This document shows, one piece after another, positions 28,038 through 36,850 of a DNA stretch of 64,000 nucleotides. Numbering within the stretch: position 1 is the first letter of the stretch; every line of letters begins with the position of its first letter. Below the pieces are notes generated by a model. It saw only the letters and a list, made by a program, of their open reading frames with translations. It had not been told where the DNA came from and ran no database searches. Both the position numbers and the translations under genes were made by a program. Source of the stretch: Cytobacillus oceanisediminis (GTDB lineage Bacteria; Bacillota; Bacilli; Bacillales; Cytobacillaceae); assembly GCF_004366035.1 (NCBI RefSeq), contig NZ_SOEE01000008.1:71989-135988 (forward strand), written 5' to 3'.

Positions 28038-29093
28038 TTATGCATTTCTTGTCTTGAAAAGCAGGTAAATAAAGTAAGGTGCACCAATGCTCGCTGTGAA
28101 CACCCCCGCTGGGATTTCAAGCGGCGAGAACAAAGTCCTGCCTATCAGGTCTGCAGCCATAACCAGGATTCCTCCAATCAGTGCGGAAGCCGGAAGCAAA
28201 GCGCCGAAAGCAGAGCCTACCAGCCTTCGGGCCATATGAGGAGCCATTAATCCCACAAAGCCTATCCCGCCGCCAAAAGCAACAGCTCCGCCAATTAATG
28301 CCGTGCTGACCATCAGCAGCAGAAACCGGTATTTCTGCACAGTGCTCCCTACTCCCAAGGCAATATCATCGCCAAGTTCCTGTATATTGACATTTCGTGC
28401 TAAAACAAATGCAAGTACCAGAAACACAAGCGTCCACGGGACCAAAATTGCGACATTATCCCAGTTTGAACCGTAAACAGTCCCGGTTATCCAAATATTC
28501 GCCTGGCTAGCCTGGTAAATCGGCCCAAATACCATCATCAAAGTTGTCAATGCCTTCATTAGGCTGGCAAGTCCAATCCCAATTAAAACAAGGCGTACTG
28601 GCGATACTCCATTCTTATAGGCTAGAAAATAAACAAGGAAAGCCAAAATTGCAGCACCTGCAAAAGCTGCAAGAGGCATCCAATTAATACTTACAGTTAA
28701 TGCATTGTTTTTATCACTAAAAAAGGCAAGAAAAGCTACAACTGCTACTGATGCCCCTCCTGTAATCCCGATTATGTCAGGAGATGCAAGCGGATTTCTG
28801 ATAATTCCCTGCAGGATGCCCCCTGCTGCAGCAAGGGCCATTCCCACCATTAAGGCTACGATAATTCTTGGGAGTCTGAATGACTGAATGACCAGCCTAT
28901 CCATATCTGATCCCCCGCCTAAGAATACCTGCACTACCTTTAGAGGGCTTATTTTCATTTCACCCGTTCCAGTGCTGATGATAAAAACTCCGGCAGCTGC
29001 TGCTGCCAATAATAAAAAAGTGATAAGTGCTTTTCGGTTTACTAAAAAAGAGACTCTATCGCCTAGAAGACGAAAGTTATAGTATTTTTTCAT
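28038..29093 (-). CDS. FecCD family siderophore permease, second subunit
   Basis: 351 aa with about nine or ten membrane segments after a basic N-terminus (MKKYYNFRLLGDRVSFLVNRK). FecCD family features are GGILQGIIRNPLASPDIIGITGGAS near the first third and GGIGFVGLMAPHMARRLVG near the end. It forms the heterodimeric channel with the preceding permease, with which it overlaps by one base (TAATG). The specific siderophore cannot be read from the sequence; hydroxamate is most likely by similarity with YfiZ/YfhA-type systems. Confidence 0.92.
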   Translation of the reverse strand: MKKYYNFRLLGDRVSFLVNRKALITFLLLAAAAAGVFIISTGTGEMKISPLKVVQVFLGGGSDMDRLVIQSFRLPRIIVALMVGMALAAAGGILQGIIRNPLASPDIIGITGGASVAVVAFLAFFSDKNNALTVSINWMPLAAFAGAAILAFLVYFLAYKNGVSPVRLVLIGIGLASLMKALTTLMMVFGPIYQASQANIWITGTVYGSNWDNVAILVPWTLVFLVLAFVLARNVNIQELGDDIALGVGSTVQKYRFLLLMVSTALIGGAVAFGGGIGFVGLMAPHMARRLVGSAFGALLPASALIGGILVMAADLIGRTLFSPLEIPAGVFTASIGAPYFIYLLFKTRNA

Positions 29094-30094
29094 TATTGAT
29101 TGAACCCCCTTCTGGCAATATACACAAAGAAAGGAGTTCCAATTACAGCTGTCATGACGCCAACGGGAACTTCCTGCGGCATGATGATATACCTTGATGC
29201 GATGTCCGCTATCAGAAGGAGCATCCCGCCAAATAGACCAGCATAAGGAATTACCCAGCGATGATCAATGCCTACAACAGCCCGGGTTAAATGAGGAATC
29301 ACAATCCCGAGAAAGCCAATAGGACCCGCAACAGCTACCGCTCCTCCTGAGAGAAGCACAATAACAATTCCGCCGCCCAGTTTAAGAAGCCCTGTTTTCA
29401 AGCCCAGGCCCTTCGCTACATCCTCGCCCATCGATAGGACGTTCAGTTTTCCCGCAATGATCAGGGAAAAAATCCAGCCTGCTAATAAATATGGCAATAC
29501 AGCTGTCAGAGTCTCCAGCTTCCTGCCCGATACCGATCCAGCAAGCCAAAATAACACCTGTTCGAGGGCCGTCTCATTTATAACGAGGAAACCTTGTGTC
29601 ATGGAAGCAAACATGGCACTCATCGCTGCACCGGCCAGGGTCAATTTCATGGGAGTAAGACCTTCCCTGCCGATAGAGCCTATTATATAGACAAAAATAA
29701 ATGAAACAGCAGCTCCAAGAAATGAAACCCATGTAAACAGCTGCAGATTACTGATGGAAAATAGCGTTACTGTAATGACTACTGCAAATCCGGCCCCTGC
29801 ATTTATACCGAATATCTCGGGAGCAGCAAGCGGATTCTTTGTCAGTGTCTGCAGCAGGACACCTGAAATGGCAAGGCTTGCCCCTACTGCCGCTGCAATT
29901 AATGCCCTCGGCAGCCGGACAGATTGAATGATAATATGTTCATTTGATCCATCAAATTGTGTAAATGCATCAATTGCCATCTTCCAGGTTGTGTCGGTAT
30001 ATCCGTATACAATACTGAAAGACATTAATACTAATAATAGGAGCATAGCTGCAAATAGCCCAGCCCACCTCATAAAGTTTGTTTTTAATAGCAT
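29093..30094 (-). CDS. FecCD family siderophore permease, first subunit
   Basis: 333 aa from the ATG at 30094 (MLLKTNFMRWAGLF) with AAGAAGGG upstream; the frame extends further to 30169 but without a ribosome binding site. The motifs GVLLQTLTKNPLAAPEIFGINAGAG and GPIGFLGIVIPHLTRAVVGIDHR are typical of the family. Its promoter faces that of the binding protein across a 226-base gap with three Fur boxes, so the operon should be induced by iron starvation. Confidence 0.92.
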   Translation of the reverse strand: MLLKTNFMRWAGLFAAMLLLLVLMSFSIVYGYTDTTWKMAIDAFTQFDGSNEHIIIQSVRLPRALIAAAVGASLAISGVLLQTLTKNPLAAPEIFGINAGAGFAVVITVTLFSISNLQLFTWVSFLGAAVSFIFVYIIGSIGREGLTPMKLTLAGAAMSAMFASMTQGFLVINETALEQVLFWLAGSVSGRKLETLTAVLPYLLAGWIFSLIIAGKLNVLSMGEDVAKGLGLKTGLLKLGGGIVIVLLSGGAVAVAGPIGFLGIVIPHLTRAVVGIDHRWVIPYAGLFGGMLLLIADIASRYIIMPQEVPVGVMTAVIGTPFFVYIARRGFNQ

Positions 30095-30175
30095 AATGAG
30101 ACCCTTCTTGCGTCTATTTAATATAGTTAGTTTTATTTTCAGTCTATTGTACAGAGGATTAGCTGTCAATGAGTT

Positions 30176-30190
30176 TGAAAATCATTTTCA
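30176..30190. promoter_or_regulatory. Fur box 1
   Basis: TGAAAATCATTTTCA, a perfect inverted 7-1-7 repeat matching the Fur consensus TGATAATNATTATCA with changes at the third-fourth positions only. Closest to the permease operon. Confidence 0.85.
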
Positions 30191-30213
30191 TTGATCATTT
30201 GATAAAAATTAAA

Positions 30214-30228
30214 TGAAAATGATTTTCA
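30214..30228. promoter_or_regulatory. Fur box 2
   Basis: TGAAAATGATTTTCA, again a perfect 7-1-7 inverted repeat. It is 38 bases from box 1 and 64 from box 3 (start to start), in the centre of the divergent region. Confidence 0.85.
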
Positions 30229-30277
30229 ATTACCTATTGACATTTTTCTTTGTTCACATTACTATAAAAATGTCAAA

Positions 30278-30292
30278 TGAAAATGATTATCA
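30278..30292. promoter_or_regulatory. Fur box 3
   Basis: TGAAAATGATTATCA, 28 bases upstream of the binding-protein start codon, so occupancy by Fur-Fe2+ would cover its promoter or early leader. Confidence 0.88.
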
Positions 30293-30320
30293 TTAACAAC
30301 GCAAATTGGAGGAGTACATA

Positions 30321-31289
30321 ATGAAATTCAAGTCTTTAGTTGCCATCCTTTCTGTTTTCACAATCTTGTTCCTGGCTGCCTGCGGGAATAACAACGAACA
30401 AGATAAGACAGCTGATAAGGAAAAAGAAGGCAACAATACAGAAGATGCCGGTTATACAGTTGAGCATGCAATGGGCACAACTACACTTGATAAAACACCT
30501 GAAAAAGTAGTAATTCTGACAAACGAAGGTACTGAAGCATTACTTTCAATGGGTGTTACTCCAGTAGGAGCTGTTCAGTCCTGGACTGGCGACCCTTGGT
30601 ATGAGCATATTGCAGGCGATATGAAGGATGTTCAGGTTGTGGGAACAGAAAGCGAAGTCAATGTCGAAGCAATCGCAGCGCTGCAGCCGGACCTAATTAT
30701 CGGCAACAAGATGCGCCAGGAAAAAATCTATGATCAATTAAATGACATTGCCCCTACTGTTTTCGCTGAAACATTGCGCGGAGACTGGAAGGAAAATTTC
30801 GAGCTTTACGCAAAAGCACTCAATAAAGAAGAAGAAGGCAAAAAGGTCCTTGCTGATTATGACAGCCGCATCGAAGAAATTAAAACAAGCCTTGGCGATA
30901 AATTGAGTCAGGAAGTTTCCATTGTCCGCTTTATGGCTGGAGAGGTCCGAATCTACCATAAAGATACATTCTCTGGTGTAATTCTTGACCAAATCGGTTT
31001 TGCACGCCCTGAAAGCCAGAATGTAGATGATTTTGCAGAGAAAAATGCTACAAAAGAACGCATCCCTGCCATGGATGGAGACATTCTTTTCTACTTCACA
31101 TATGAAACTGGCGACGGTGAAGCAAGCCAACTTGAGAAAGAATGGATTGACGATCCTTTATTCAAAAACCTGAAGGTGGCTCAGGAAGGGAATGTCCACA
31201 AGGTTAGTGACACAATCTGGAACACTGCCGGCGGTGTTATTGCGGCAAACCTGCTCCTTGATGATATTGAGAAATATTTTGCTAAGTAA
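30321..31289 (+). CDS. Iron-siderophore-binding lipoprotein
   Basis: 322 aa from the ATG at 30321 with GGAGGAG upstream. Lipoprotein signal: MKFKSLVAIL core and lipobox LAAC, with Cys21 lipidated. After a charged linker comes a FecB/BtuF-type periplasmic-binding domain (VVILTNEGTEALLSMGVTPVGAVQSW, VNVEAIAALQPDLIIGNK, RFMAGEVRIYHKDTFSGVILDQIGF). It is expressed divergently from the permease-ATPase operon under Fur boxes. By similarity to YfiY/FhuD-type proteins a hydroxamate siderophore is the likely ligand, not proven. Confidence 0.92.
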   Translation: MKFKSLVAILSVFTILFLAACGNNNEQDKTADKEKEGNNTEDAGYTVEHAMGTTTLDKTPEKVVILTNEGTEALLSMGVTPVGAVQSWTGDPWYEHIAGDMKDVQVVGTESEVNVEAIAALQPDLIIGNKMRQEKIYDQLNDIAPTVFAETLRGDWKENFELYAKALNKEEEGKKVLADYDSRIEEIKTSLGDKLSQEVSIVRFMAGEVRIYHKDTFSGVILDQIGFARPESQNVDDFAEKNATKERIPAMDGDILFYFTYETGDGEASQLEKEWIDDPLFKNLKVAQEGNVHKVSDTIWNTAGGVIAANLLLDDIEKYFAK

Positions 31290-31350
31290 AATAAACTCGT
31301 GATTGCGCTCCCATAATACCCCCTCTTTTATGAGAGCTCAAATATATTTA

Positions 31351-31414
31351 GAAAAGCGGAAGCGCCTTTCCCACCTCCGACACTTCGAGCAGGTTAGGCG
31401 CTGGAGCTAGACAG
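31351..31414 (+). repeat. Dispersed repeat, copy 4
   Basis: Begins AGAAAAGCGGAAGCGCC and ends AGGCGCTGGAGCTAGACAG, 64 bases, with AGCGCC/GGCGCT arms. It is followed directly by the terminator hairpin at 31414-31447 in the intergenic region downstream of the binding protein. Confidence 0.8.
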
Positions 31415-31447
31415 AAAAAGGAACCTTGACCAGGTTCCTTTTTTTTT
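31414..31447 (+). terminator. Rho-independent terminator after the siderophore-binding protein
   Basis: AAAAAGGAACC/GGTTCCTTTTT stem with a TTGACCA loop and a run of more than eight T residues. Abuts repeat copy 4. Confidence 0.88.
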
Positions 31448-31556
31448 GCCCGGATTGTTACTGCCATCCATACCTCTTTTTTTATTGCCTTCCATTCATA
31501 AGTTTTCCAAAACCGGCAACAATAAGCGTAATGCCGAAAATGATGGTGATTTACCT

Positions 31557-33050
31557 ATGAGACAATGGTTGAAAAACAGAAGGATTAAAGAGGATATCCA
31601 GCATAAGGAATGGGAAAAGTCCTTAATTAAATCCAAAGACTTCAAAAAAATCTTTTATTATAACAAAAAAACAAATGTGCGCTTTGGACTTACTTTTATG
31701 GCTACTTTAATAGATGAAAATATTATTCAGGATGGCATTCTCCCTAATCTGCTGGAAGAAGAATTCCGAGAAATAGAGGATATTAAACAGCTTGTCCCTG
31801 TGGCCGATGTGCAGATTTGTGATGACCCTTCTTTAATCGAACAAAAGCTTTTAAATGGCTATGTCATGCTGACGATTGAAACAGAACTTAAACATTTCGG
31901 CTTTATAGCTGCACAGAAAGAAATCGTCAGAGGGCTCAGCCAGCCTGAAGTTGAATTTTCCGTTATCGGTCCTAAAGAAGCCTTTGTCGAGTCAATGGGA
32001 CAAAATTTAAATTTAATAAGGAAACGGCTGCCGGTAAAAGAACTGATTATTGAAGAATTCACATTGGGAAGCCTGTCAAAAACATCAGTCGCCATGCTTT
32101 ATATGGAAGATATCACAAATGAGGATAATGTAAATACTGTCAGGCAGCGACTTACAAACGTGAAATTTGATGCCATTACAGACAGTTCCTATATTGTACA
32201 GCTGATTAGTGATAACTCCAATTCCCCTTTCCCGCAGCTGCTTGATACAGAGCGGCCTGACAGGGTGGCAGGAATATTGGCTGAGGGAAAAGTCGCCATT
32301 GTAGTTGACGGCTCACCCCATGTGTTAATTACACCAACTACACTTGTTGAATTTTTCAGTTCTTTTGAAGATTATTTTTTAAATTGGATTTTATCTTCAT
32401 TTTTCCGTCTCATCCGTTTGTTCGCGGTTGCGTTCTCCATTCTGATTACACCTATTTATGTAGCAACCCTTTCATATCATTATGAGCTTATACCAAAGGA
32501 TTTGCTGAGTACGTTAATTACATCGAGACGGGAAATTCCACTTCCTCCCATACTGGAGGCATTGTTTCTGGAACTTACCATTGAATTGCTGCGTGAGGCA
32601 GGAGCCCGTCTTCCGACCAAGGTCGGCCAGACAATCGGTATCGTGGGAGGAATCGTAATTGGTACTGCATCTGTAGAAGCAGGCTTGACGAGTAACGTCC
32701 TGCTTATTATTGTAGCTCTCGCTGCTCTCGCCTCCTTTACAACACCTGTATACAGGATGGGCAATACTATCCGTTTGCTTCGCTTTCCCTTCCTGTTCTT
32801 TGCAGAATTATGGGGCCTGCTCGGTATTGTGTTTTGCTTTTGTCTACTGTTAACTCATTTAATACGGCTGACTTCACTTGGAAGGCCATTCCTTGAACCG
32901 CTCTATCCGCCTAGGGTTATGGATATGAAAGATGCCCTCATCAGGCTTCCATTTGAAAAACAATCCAAAAGGCCAATTTTTTTACGGACAAAAAACCCGA
33001 CCCGCTTTAGTAAGAAAAAGGCCAAAGAGAAAAAAGATATCGACGAATAA
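31557..33050 (+). CDS. Spore germination protein, GerA/GerAA family
   Basis: 497 aa from the ATG at 31557; GGTGAT lies 6 bases upstream, and the longer frame from 31446 overlaps a terminator. The A subunit of a germinant receptor has a large soluble N-terminal domain (about residues 1-275, with FRSVGPKEAFVE-type segment SVIGPKEAFVESMGQNLNLIRKR) followed by several membrane segments and a charged C-tail. ERPDRVAGILAEGKVAIVVDGSP and the PPILEALFLELTIELLREAG helix are family markers. First gene of a three-gene operon in standard A-B-C order; located in the spore inner membrane. Confidence 0.95.
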   Translation: MRQWLKNRRIKEDIQHKEWEKSLIKSKDFKKIFYYNKKTNVRFGLTFMATLIDENIIQDGILPNLLEEEFREIEDIKQLVPVADVQICDDPSLIEQKLLNGYVMLTIETELKHFGFIAAQKEIVRGLSQPEVEFSVIGPKEAFVESMGQNLNLIRKRLPVKELIIEEFTLGSLSKTSVAMLYMEDITNEDNVNTVRQRLTNVKFDAITDSSYIVQLISDNSNSPFPQLLDTERPDRVAGILAEGKVAIVVDGSPHVLITPTTLVEFFSSFEDYFLNWILSSFFRLIRLFAVAFSILITPIYVATLSYHYELIPKDLLSTLITSRREIPLPPILEALFLELTIELLREAGARLPTKVGQTIGIVGGIVIGTASVEAGLTSNVLLIIVALAALASFTTPVYRMGNTIRLLRFPFLFFAELWGLLGIVFCFCLLLTHLIRLTSLGRPFLEPLYPPRVMDMKDALIRLPFEKQSKRPIFLRTKNPTRFSKKKAKEKKDIDE

Positions 33051-33087
33051 TCCCAAATCTACCAACTTAAAAAAGGAGGTGAACCAG

Positions 33088-34188
33088 ATGAAGGAACAGC
33101 CAGTCCCAGAGAGATTGCAGATATCTCCCTTTTTAGTGTTTTACTTGGTCATGTCGATGCAAATAGGAATCGGTGTATTAGGATATCAGAGGATTATTGC
33201 AATGGATGCAGGATACGATGCCTGGATATCCATATTATTTGCCGGCGGATGCATTCATGTAATTGTTTGGATGATTTATAAAATAGGCGAGACCGTTGGC
33301 GGGGATATTGTAACTGCACACAAATACATCCTGGGGAACTTTTTCGGCAAGGCACTATGCTCCATCTTTATTGGCTATTTTATCCTGTATTCCTTAACAG
33401 TGGTAAGGACATTTGTTGAAGTCATACAGGTTTGGATGTTTCCTGAATTAAGTACATTCTGGTTCTCCTTCGGTTTTATGATTCTTTGTGTTTATATTAT
33501 TTTTGGAGGATTTAGAACTGTAGTGGGTACTGCCTTTTTCGGGCTTGTTCTGCCGGCTTATCTCCTCCTCACATTCGGCTGGGCGATTAAATTCTCTAAC
33601 TTTTACAACCTGCTGCCCATCTGGGATCATTCCATTAAAGAGCTGCTTACAGCTTCTTATCATATGTCCCTTACTTTTATTGGGTTTGAAATCATCCTTT
33701 TTTTCTACCCATTTATCAAAGAACCAAAAAAGTCGCAGAAATGGGCTCATTTGGCCGTCCTAACAACTACTCTAATTTACACTATTCTAGCCATCATAAC
33801 TTTTGCCTATTTTGCCGAAGACCAGCTATCTAAACAAATTTGGGCCAGCCTGACGATGTGGAAAATAGTTGAAATGCCCTTTGTTGAACGATTTGAATAT
33901 ATCGGGATCGCCAACTGGAACTTGATCATTCTTCCTAATGTGTGCATTTCCATTTGGATCGCTTCCCGCCTCATCAAAAGGGTCTTCAATATACGCCAGA
34001 AAGTGGGAGTCTTTTTTGTTGTAGGCGGTGTCCTATCTGTTATTCATTTTCTGGATTCAAGAGAAAGAATTAATACACTTAATGACTATGTTGGAAAAAT
34101 GGGATTTACTTTTACCTTTATTTACATTCCTTTGCTTTTCGCTGCAGTCATGTTTGTCAAGAAGCTGAAAAAGGGGAAAAAGAAATGA
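33088..34188 (+). CDS. Spore germination protein, GerB/GerAB family
   Basis: 366 aa from the ATG at 33088 with an ideal GGAGGTGA site. It is an integral membrane protein with ten hydrophobic segments, related to amino acid-polyamine-organocation transporters; the B subunit is thought to bind the germinant. Typical segments are QISPFLVFYLVMSMQIGIGVLG and YHMSLTFIGFEIILFFYPFI. It lies 37 bases after the A subunit and overlaps the C subunit by 4 bases (ATGA). The longer frame from 32932 belongs to the overlap with the A gene. Confidence 0.95.
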   Translation: MKEQPVPERLQISPFLVFYLVMSMQIGIGVLGYQRIIAMDAGYDAWISILFAGGCIHVIVWMIYKIGETVGGDIVTAHKYILGNFFGKALCSIFIGYFILYSLTVVRTFVEVIQVWMFPELSTFWFSFGFMILCVYIIFGGFRTVVGTAFFGLVLPAYLLLTFGWAIKFSNFYNLLPIWDHSIKELLTASYHMSLTFIGFEIILFFYPFIKEPKKSQKWAHLAVLTTTLIYTILAIITFAYFAEDQLSKQIWASLTMWKIVEMPFVERFEYIGIANWNLIILPNVCISIWIASRLIKRVFNIRQKVGVFFVVGGVLSVIHFLDSRERINTLNDYVGKMGFTFTFIYIPLLFAAVMFVKKLKKGKKK

Positions 34189-35243
34189 AAAAGCTTATAC
34201 TATTCTGTCTTGTATTGCTGCTTTCCGGCTGTGTAGACAAAGAAATACTCGATGATATTAACATTGAAGTAGGAGTTGGCTACGATTTAGCAGAGGATTC
34301 AAAAGATAAGTATAGGGGAACTGTATTATTTCAAGAATTCCAGCCTGATAAAACTGTGATAAACCGGACATTTTCAGGAAGTGGAAAGCTGCGCCAGGAC
34401 CTTCTTCTGGAAGTGACTAAACAATCATCTGAGCCTGTTGTAACAGGCGGGTTAAAATTGGCTGTTTTTGGACCCGAACTTGCCAAGAAAGGAATTTATG
34501 ATCTTGTAGATTCTTTTCAAAGAGACGCAAGTATTGGAGCACGTGTATTTGTTGCAACTTCGGAAGGAAAGGCATTAGACATGTTAAACGGTGAGTATGG
34601 AACACGGGGAAATTCAACCTACATTTACAATCTTATTCGACATAACATTGAGCATCGGGATATTCCCCAAACCAACTTGCACATTTTAGCCAATGATTAT
34701 TATCAGGATGGTAAGGATCCTTTTCTTCCTCGCCTTAAGAAAACCGCTGAAGATAGAGTAGAAGTAGTCGGAATAAGCCTTTTCAGCAGAGATAAGGAAG
34801 TAGGCATTCTTCCCGTAAAAGACATGTTCTTTTTTAAATTGCTGGTAGATAAATATAGTGAAGGAAACTTCGATGTGAAATTAAAAAAAGGCGATTTAGC
34901 TGCTGTAAAGAGTTTAAGGTCCAAGCATAAAATTAAGATAACTGATAATCACGCTTCCATAAGCATTAACATTGAAGGCATTATACGTGAGTATACCGGA
35001 GATAAGTTAGCATCAGAGGTTGTTGATACCGTTCAAAAGAACCTGGAGAAAAAGGTTGAAAAGGAAAGTTTAAGGTTATTAAGACAATTTCAGGAACTCG
35101 GGATTGACCCTGTTGGATTTGGCCAATTGAAAAAAGCCCAGCACCGGAATTTTGATTTTAAAAAATGGAAAGATGATTATAAAACTCTGGGTTTTGATGT
35201 TAAATGCAATGTAACAATTGAAGAAACGGGCGTTATTGAGTAA
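34185..35243 (+). CDS. Ger(x)C family spore germination lipoprotein
   Basis: 352 aa. Lipoprotein signal MKKLILFCLVLLLSGC, with Cys16 lipidated. The mature protein has the GerAC domains, with TTKQSSEPVVTGGLKLAVFG-like and RDASIGARVFVATSEGKALDML segments and the C-terminal helical region DTVQKNLEKKVEKESLRLLRQFQELGIDPVGFG. It anchors on the outer face of the spore inner membrane and is needed for receptor function. Overlaps the B subunit by 4 bases, so translation is coupled. The operon ends at a terminator right after. Confidence 0.95.
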   Translation: MKKLILFCLVLLLSGCVDKEILDDINIEVGVGYDLAEDSKDKYRGTVLFQEFQPDKTVINRTFSGSGKLRQDLLLEVTKQSSEPVVTGGLKLAVFGPELAKKGIYDLVDSFQRDASIGARVFVATSEGKALDMLNGEYGTRGNSTYIYNLIRHNIEHRDIPQTNLHILANDYYQDGKDPFLPRLKKTAEDRVEVVGISLFSRDKEVGILPVKDMFFFKLLVDKYSEGNFDVKLKKGDLAAVKSLRSKHKIKITDNHASISINIEGIIREYTGDKLASEVVDTVQKNLEKKVEKESLRLLRQFQELGIDPVGFGQLKKAQHRNFDFKKWKDDYKTLGFDVKCNVTIEETGVIE

Positions 35244-35244
35244 G

Positions 35245-35270
35245 AGCGGGCTTTGAGCCCGCTCCTTTAA
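35245..35270 (+). terminator. Rho-independent terminator of the ger operon
   Basis: AGAGCGGGCT/AGCCCGCTC stem with the TTTG loop and a short T-run, starting 1 base after the stop codon. Confidence 0.85.
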
Positions 35271-35303
35271 ATTTAATCACAAAGTGCCATTTGAACTTCA
35301 AAA

Positions 35304-35427
35304 ACTGTCTAGCTCCACAAGGAACGCTTCGACAGCTTTATCAACACACTACCGAAAGCGATAGTTTTTGGGAGGACGCGGCTTTCTTAATCTGCGTTCC
35401 TCGAGGGCAAGGCCCTCCGCTTTTCTT
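35304..35427 (-). repeat. Dispersed repeat, copy 5 (inverted orientation)
   Basis: Read on the minus strand it begins GAAAAGCGGAGGGCC directly after the TAA stop codon of the rodA-like gene and ends GGAGCTAGACAG. The inner part carries GGAACGCAGA and AAGAAAGCCGCG stretches similar to copy 3. The reverse orientation relative to the other copies follows the strand of the adjacent gene. Confidence 0.75.
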
Positions 35428-36598
35428 AATCACTGGTCGAGAACATATATTTTTTATAATGATAGCGGATCGAGAAAATCAGCCCCATGGCCAGCATATT
35501 CCCCATCAGTGAGCTTCCTCCATAGCTGATGAAAGGAAGCGGTATGCCTGTGATTGGCAAAAGGCCGATGGTCATCCCGATATTTTGAAAGACATGGAAT
35601 GTAACCATGCTGATGACACCTACACAAATATAGGTATAAAAATTGTTTTTGGTTTCCATGCCAATCTTGGTAATATGGTAAATCAGCAGAAAGAAAAGGC
35701 TGACGACAATACTTGCGCCTACAAAACCAAATTCTTCCCCTACGATACTGAAAATAAAGTCGGTATGGCTTTCAGGAAGATAGACTTCCCTCGTTCCATA
35801 TCCTTTCCCGCTTGTTTCCCCTGACCCAATGGCAAGGAGAGAGCGTGTCAGCTGAAATCCTGTTGAACTTTGATAGTTATAAGGATCAATCCAGGAATAA
35901 ATACGCGCAAACTGATATTCCTTAACCCCTAAATACTTCTCAAGAATATCCGGATGCCATAAAACAAAATACAAAATAGTGCCTGCAAGAGCCGCGCCTG
36001 TTCCAAATATTGGCGCCAGAAGCTTCCAGCTGATTCCTGAAATGAATATCATGCCAAGCATGATTGCAAGAAATACAAGGCTTGTCCCTAAATCGGGCTG
36101 CTGCATAACCAGCAGCAGGGGCACCATTGTTAAACCAGCCAGTTTAATAAGCAGCCATAAATCAGTCTGCATGGTTTTGTGTGCATTTTTTTGATGATGC
36201 TCGTCAATTGTTTTCGCCAATACCAGAATAATAAACACTTTAACAAGCTCCGCAGGCTGCAGTGAACCCATACCCGGAACCTTGTACCATGCCTTCGCCC
36301 CATTAATGACAGGGGCAATGCTTGATGGCGCCACAATCAGGAATCCAAGCAGTGCAATGCCCAGGCCATACACATACCAGGATATCTTCTTCAGCTGATC
36401 GGAATCCAGTGTGATTACCGCAGCAATGATTCCTGTGCCAACAGCATACCAGACAACCTGCTTCAAAAGGAAGTTTTCTGTATATTGTCCTGTTGTCTGT
36501 GCGCTGTAAATGGAAATGGCGCTTACCAGGAATAAAAGCATCAATATTAATACTAAGCCCCAATCCAGCTTAGGAGGTGTATATCGATTTGAGGTCAT
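35426..36598 (-). CDS. rodA: SEDS peptidoglycan polymerase, RodA/FtsW/SpoVE family
   Basis: 390 aa from the ATG at 36598; AAAGGAG lies 7 bases upstream, closer than fits the ATG at 36604. Ten membrane segments. The SEDS glycosyltransferase region shows GSLQPAELVKVFIILVLAK, VMQQPDLGTSLV and the C-terminal GIPLPFISYGGSSLMGNMLA. Such proteins polymerise lipid II with a partner class B PBP. Length and the LDWGLV N-terminus fit RodA of B. subtilis; FtsW or SpoVE are usually slightly different in length. No partner PBP is nearby, so the exact paralogue is not certain. Confidence 0.85.
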   Translation of the reverse strand: MTSNRYTPPKLDWGLVLILMLLFLVSAISIYSAQTTGQYTENFLLKQVVWYAVGTGIIAAVITLDSDQLKKISWYVYGLGIALLGFLIVAPSSIAPVINGAKAWYKVPGMGSLQPAELVKVFIILVLAKTIDEHHQKNAHKTMQTDLWLLIKLAGLTMVPLLLVMQQPDLGTSLVFLAIMLGMIFISGISWKLLAPIFGTGAALAGTILYFVLWHPDILEKYLGVKEYQFARIYSWIDPYNYQSSTGFQLTRSLLAIGSGETSGKGYGTREVYLPESHTDFIFSIVGEEFGFVGASIVVSLFFLLIYHITKIGMETKNNFYTYICVGVISMVTFHVFQNIGMTIGLLPITGIPLPFISYGGSSLMGNMLAMGLIFSIRYHYKKYMFSTSD

Positions 36599-36850
36599 GA
36601 TCATTCTCCTTTAAAAAACAAAACCATTTGCCTTGATCTTTTAAGGCATAACGGAGCACAGCGCAAGTAATAAAATATGTACCTCACATTATTCCTCGCT
36701 ACAATATTTCATTATATTTTTTATAGAGATAAATCACAACTTCTAAAAGCGAATGGTTATTATTTCAAATTTTTACGATTACTGAGAATAGTTATTTACG
36801 TCCATATCCAGTATCCGTCGAAGGTACCCATCAATCGGGTATACCAGGCA

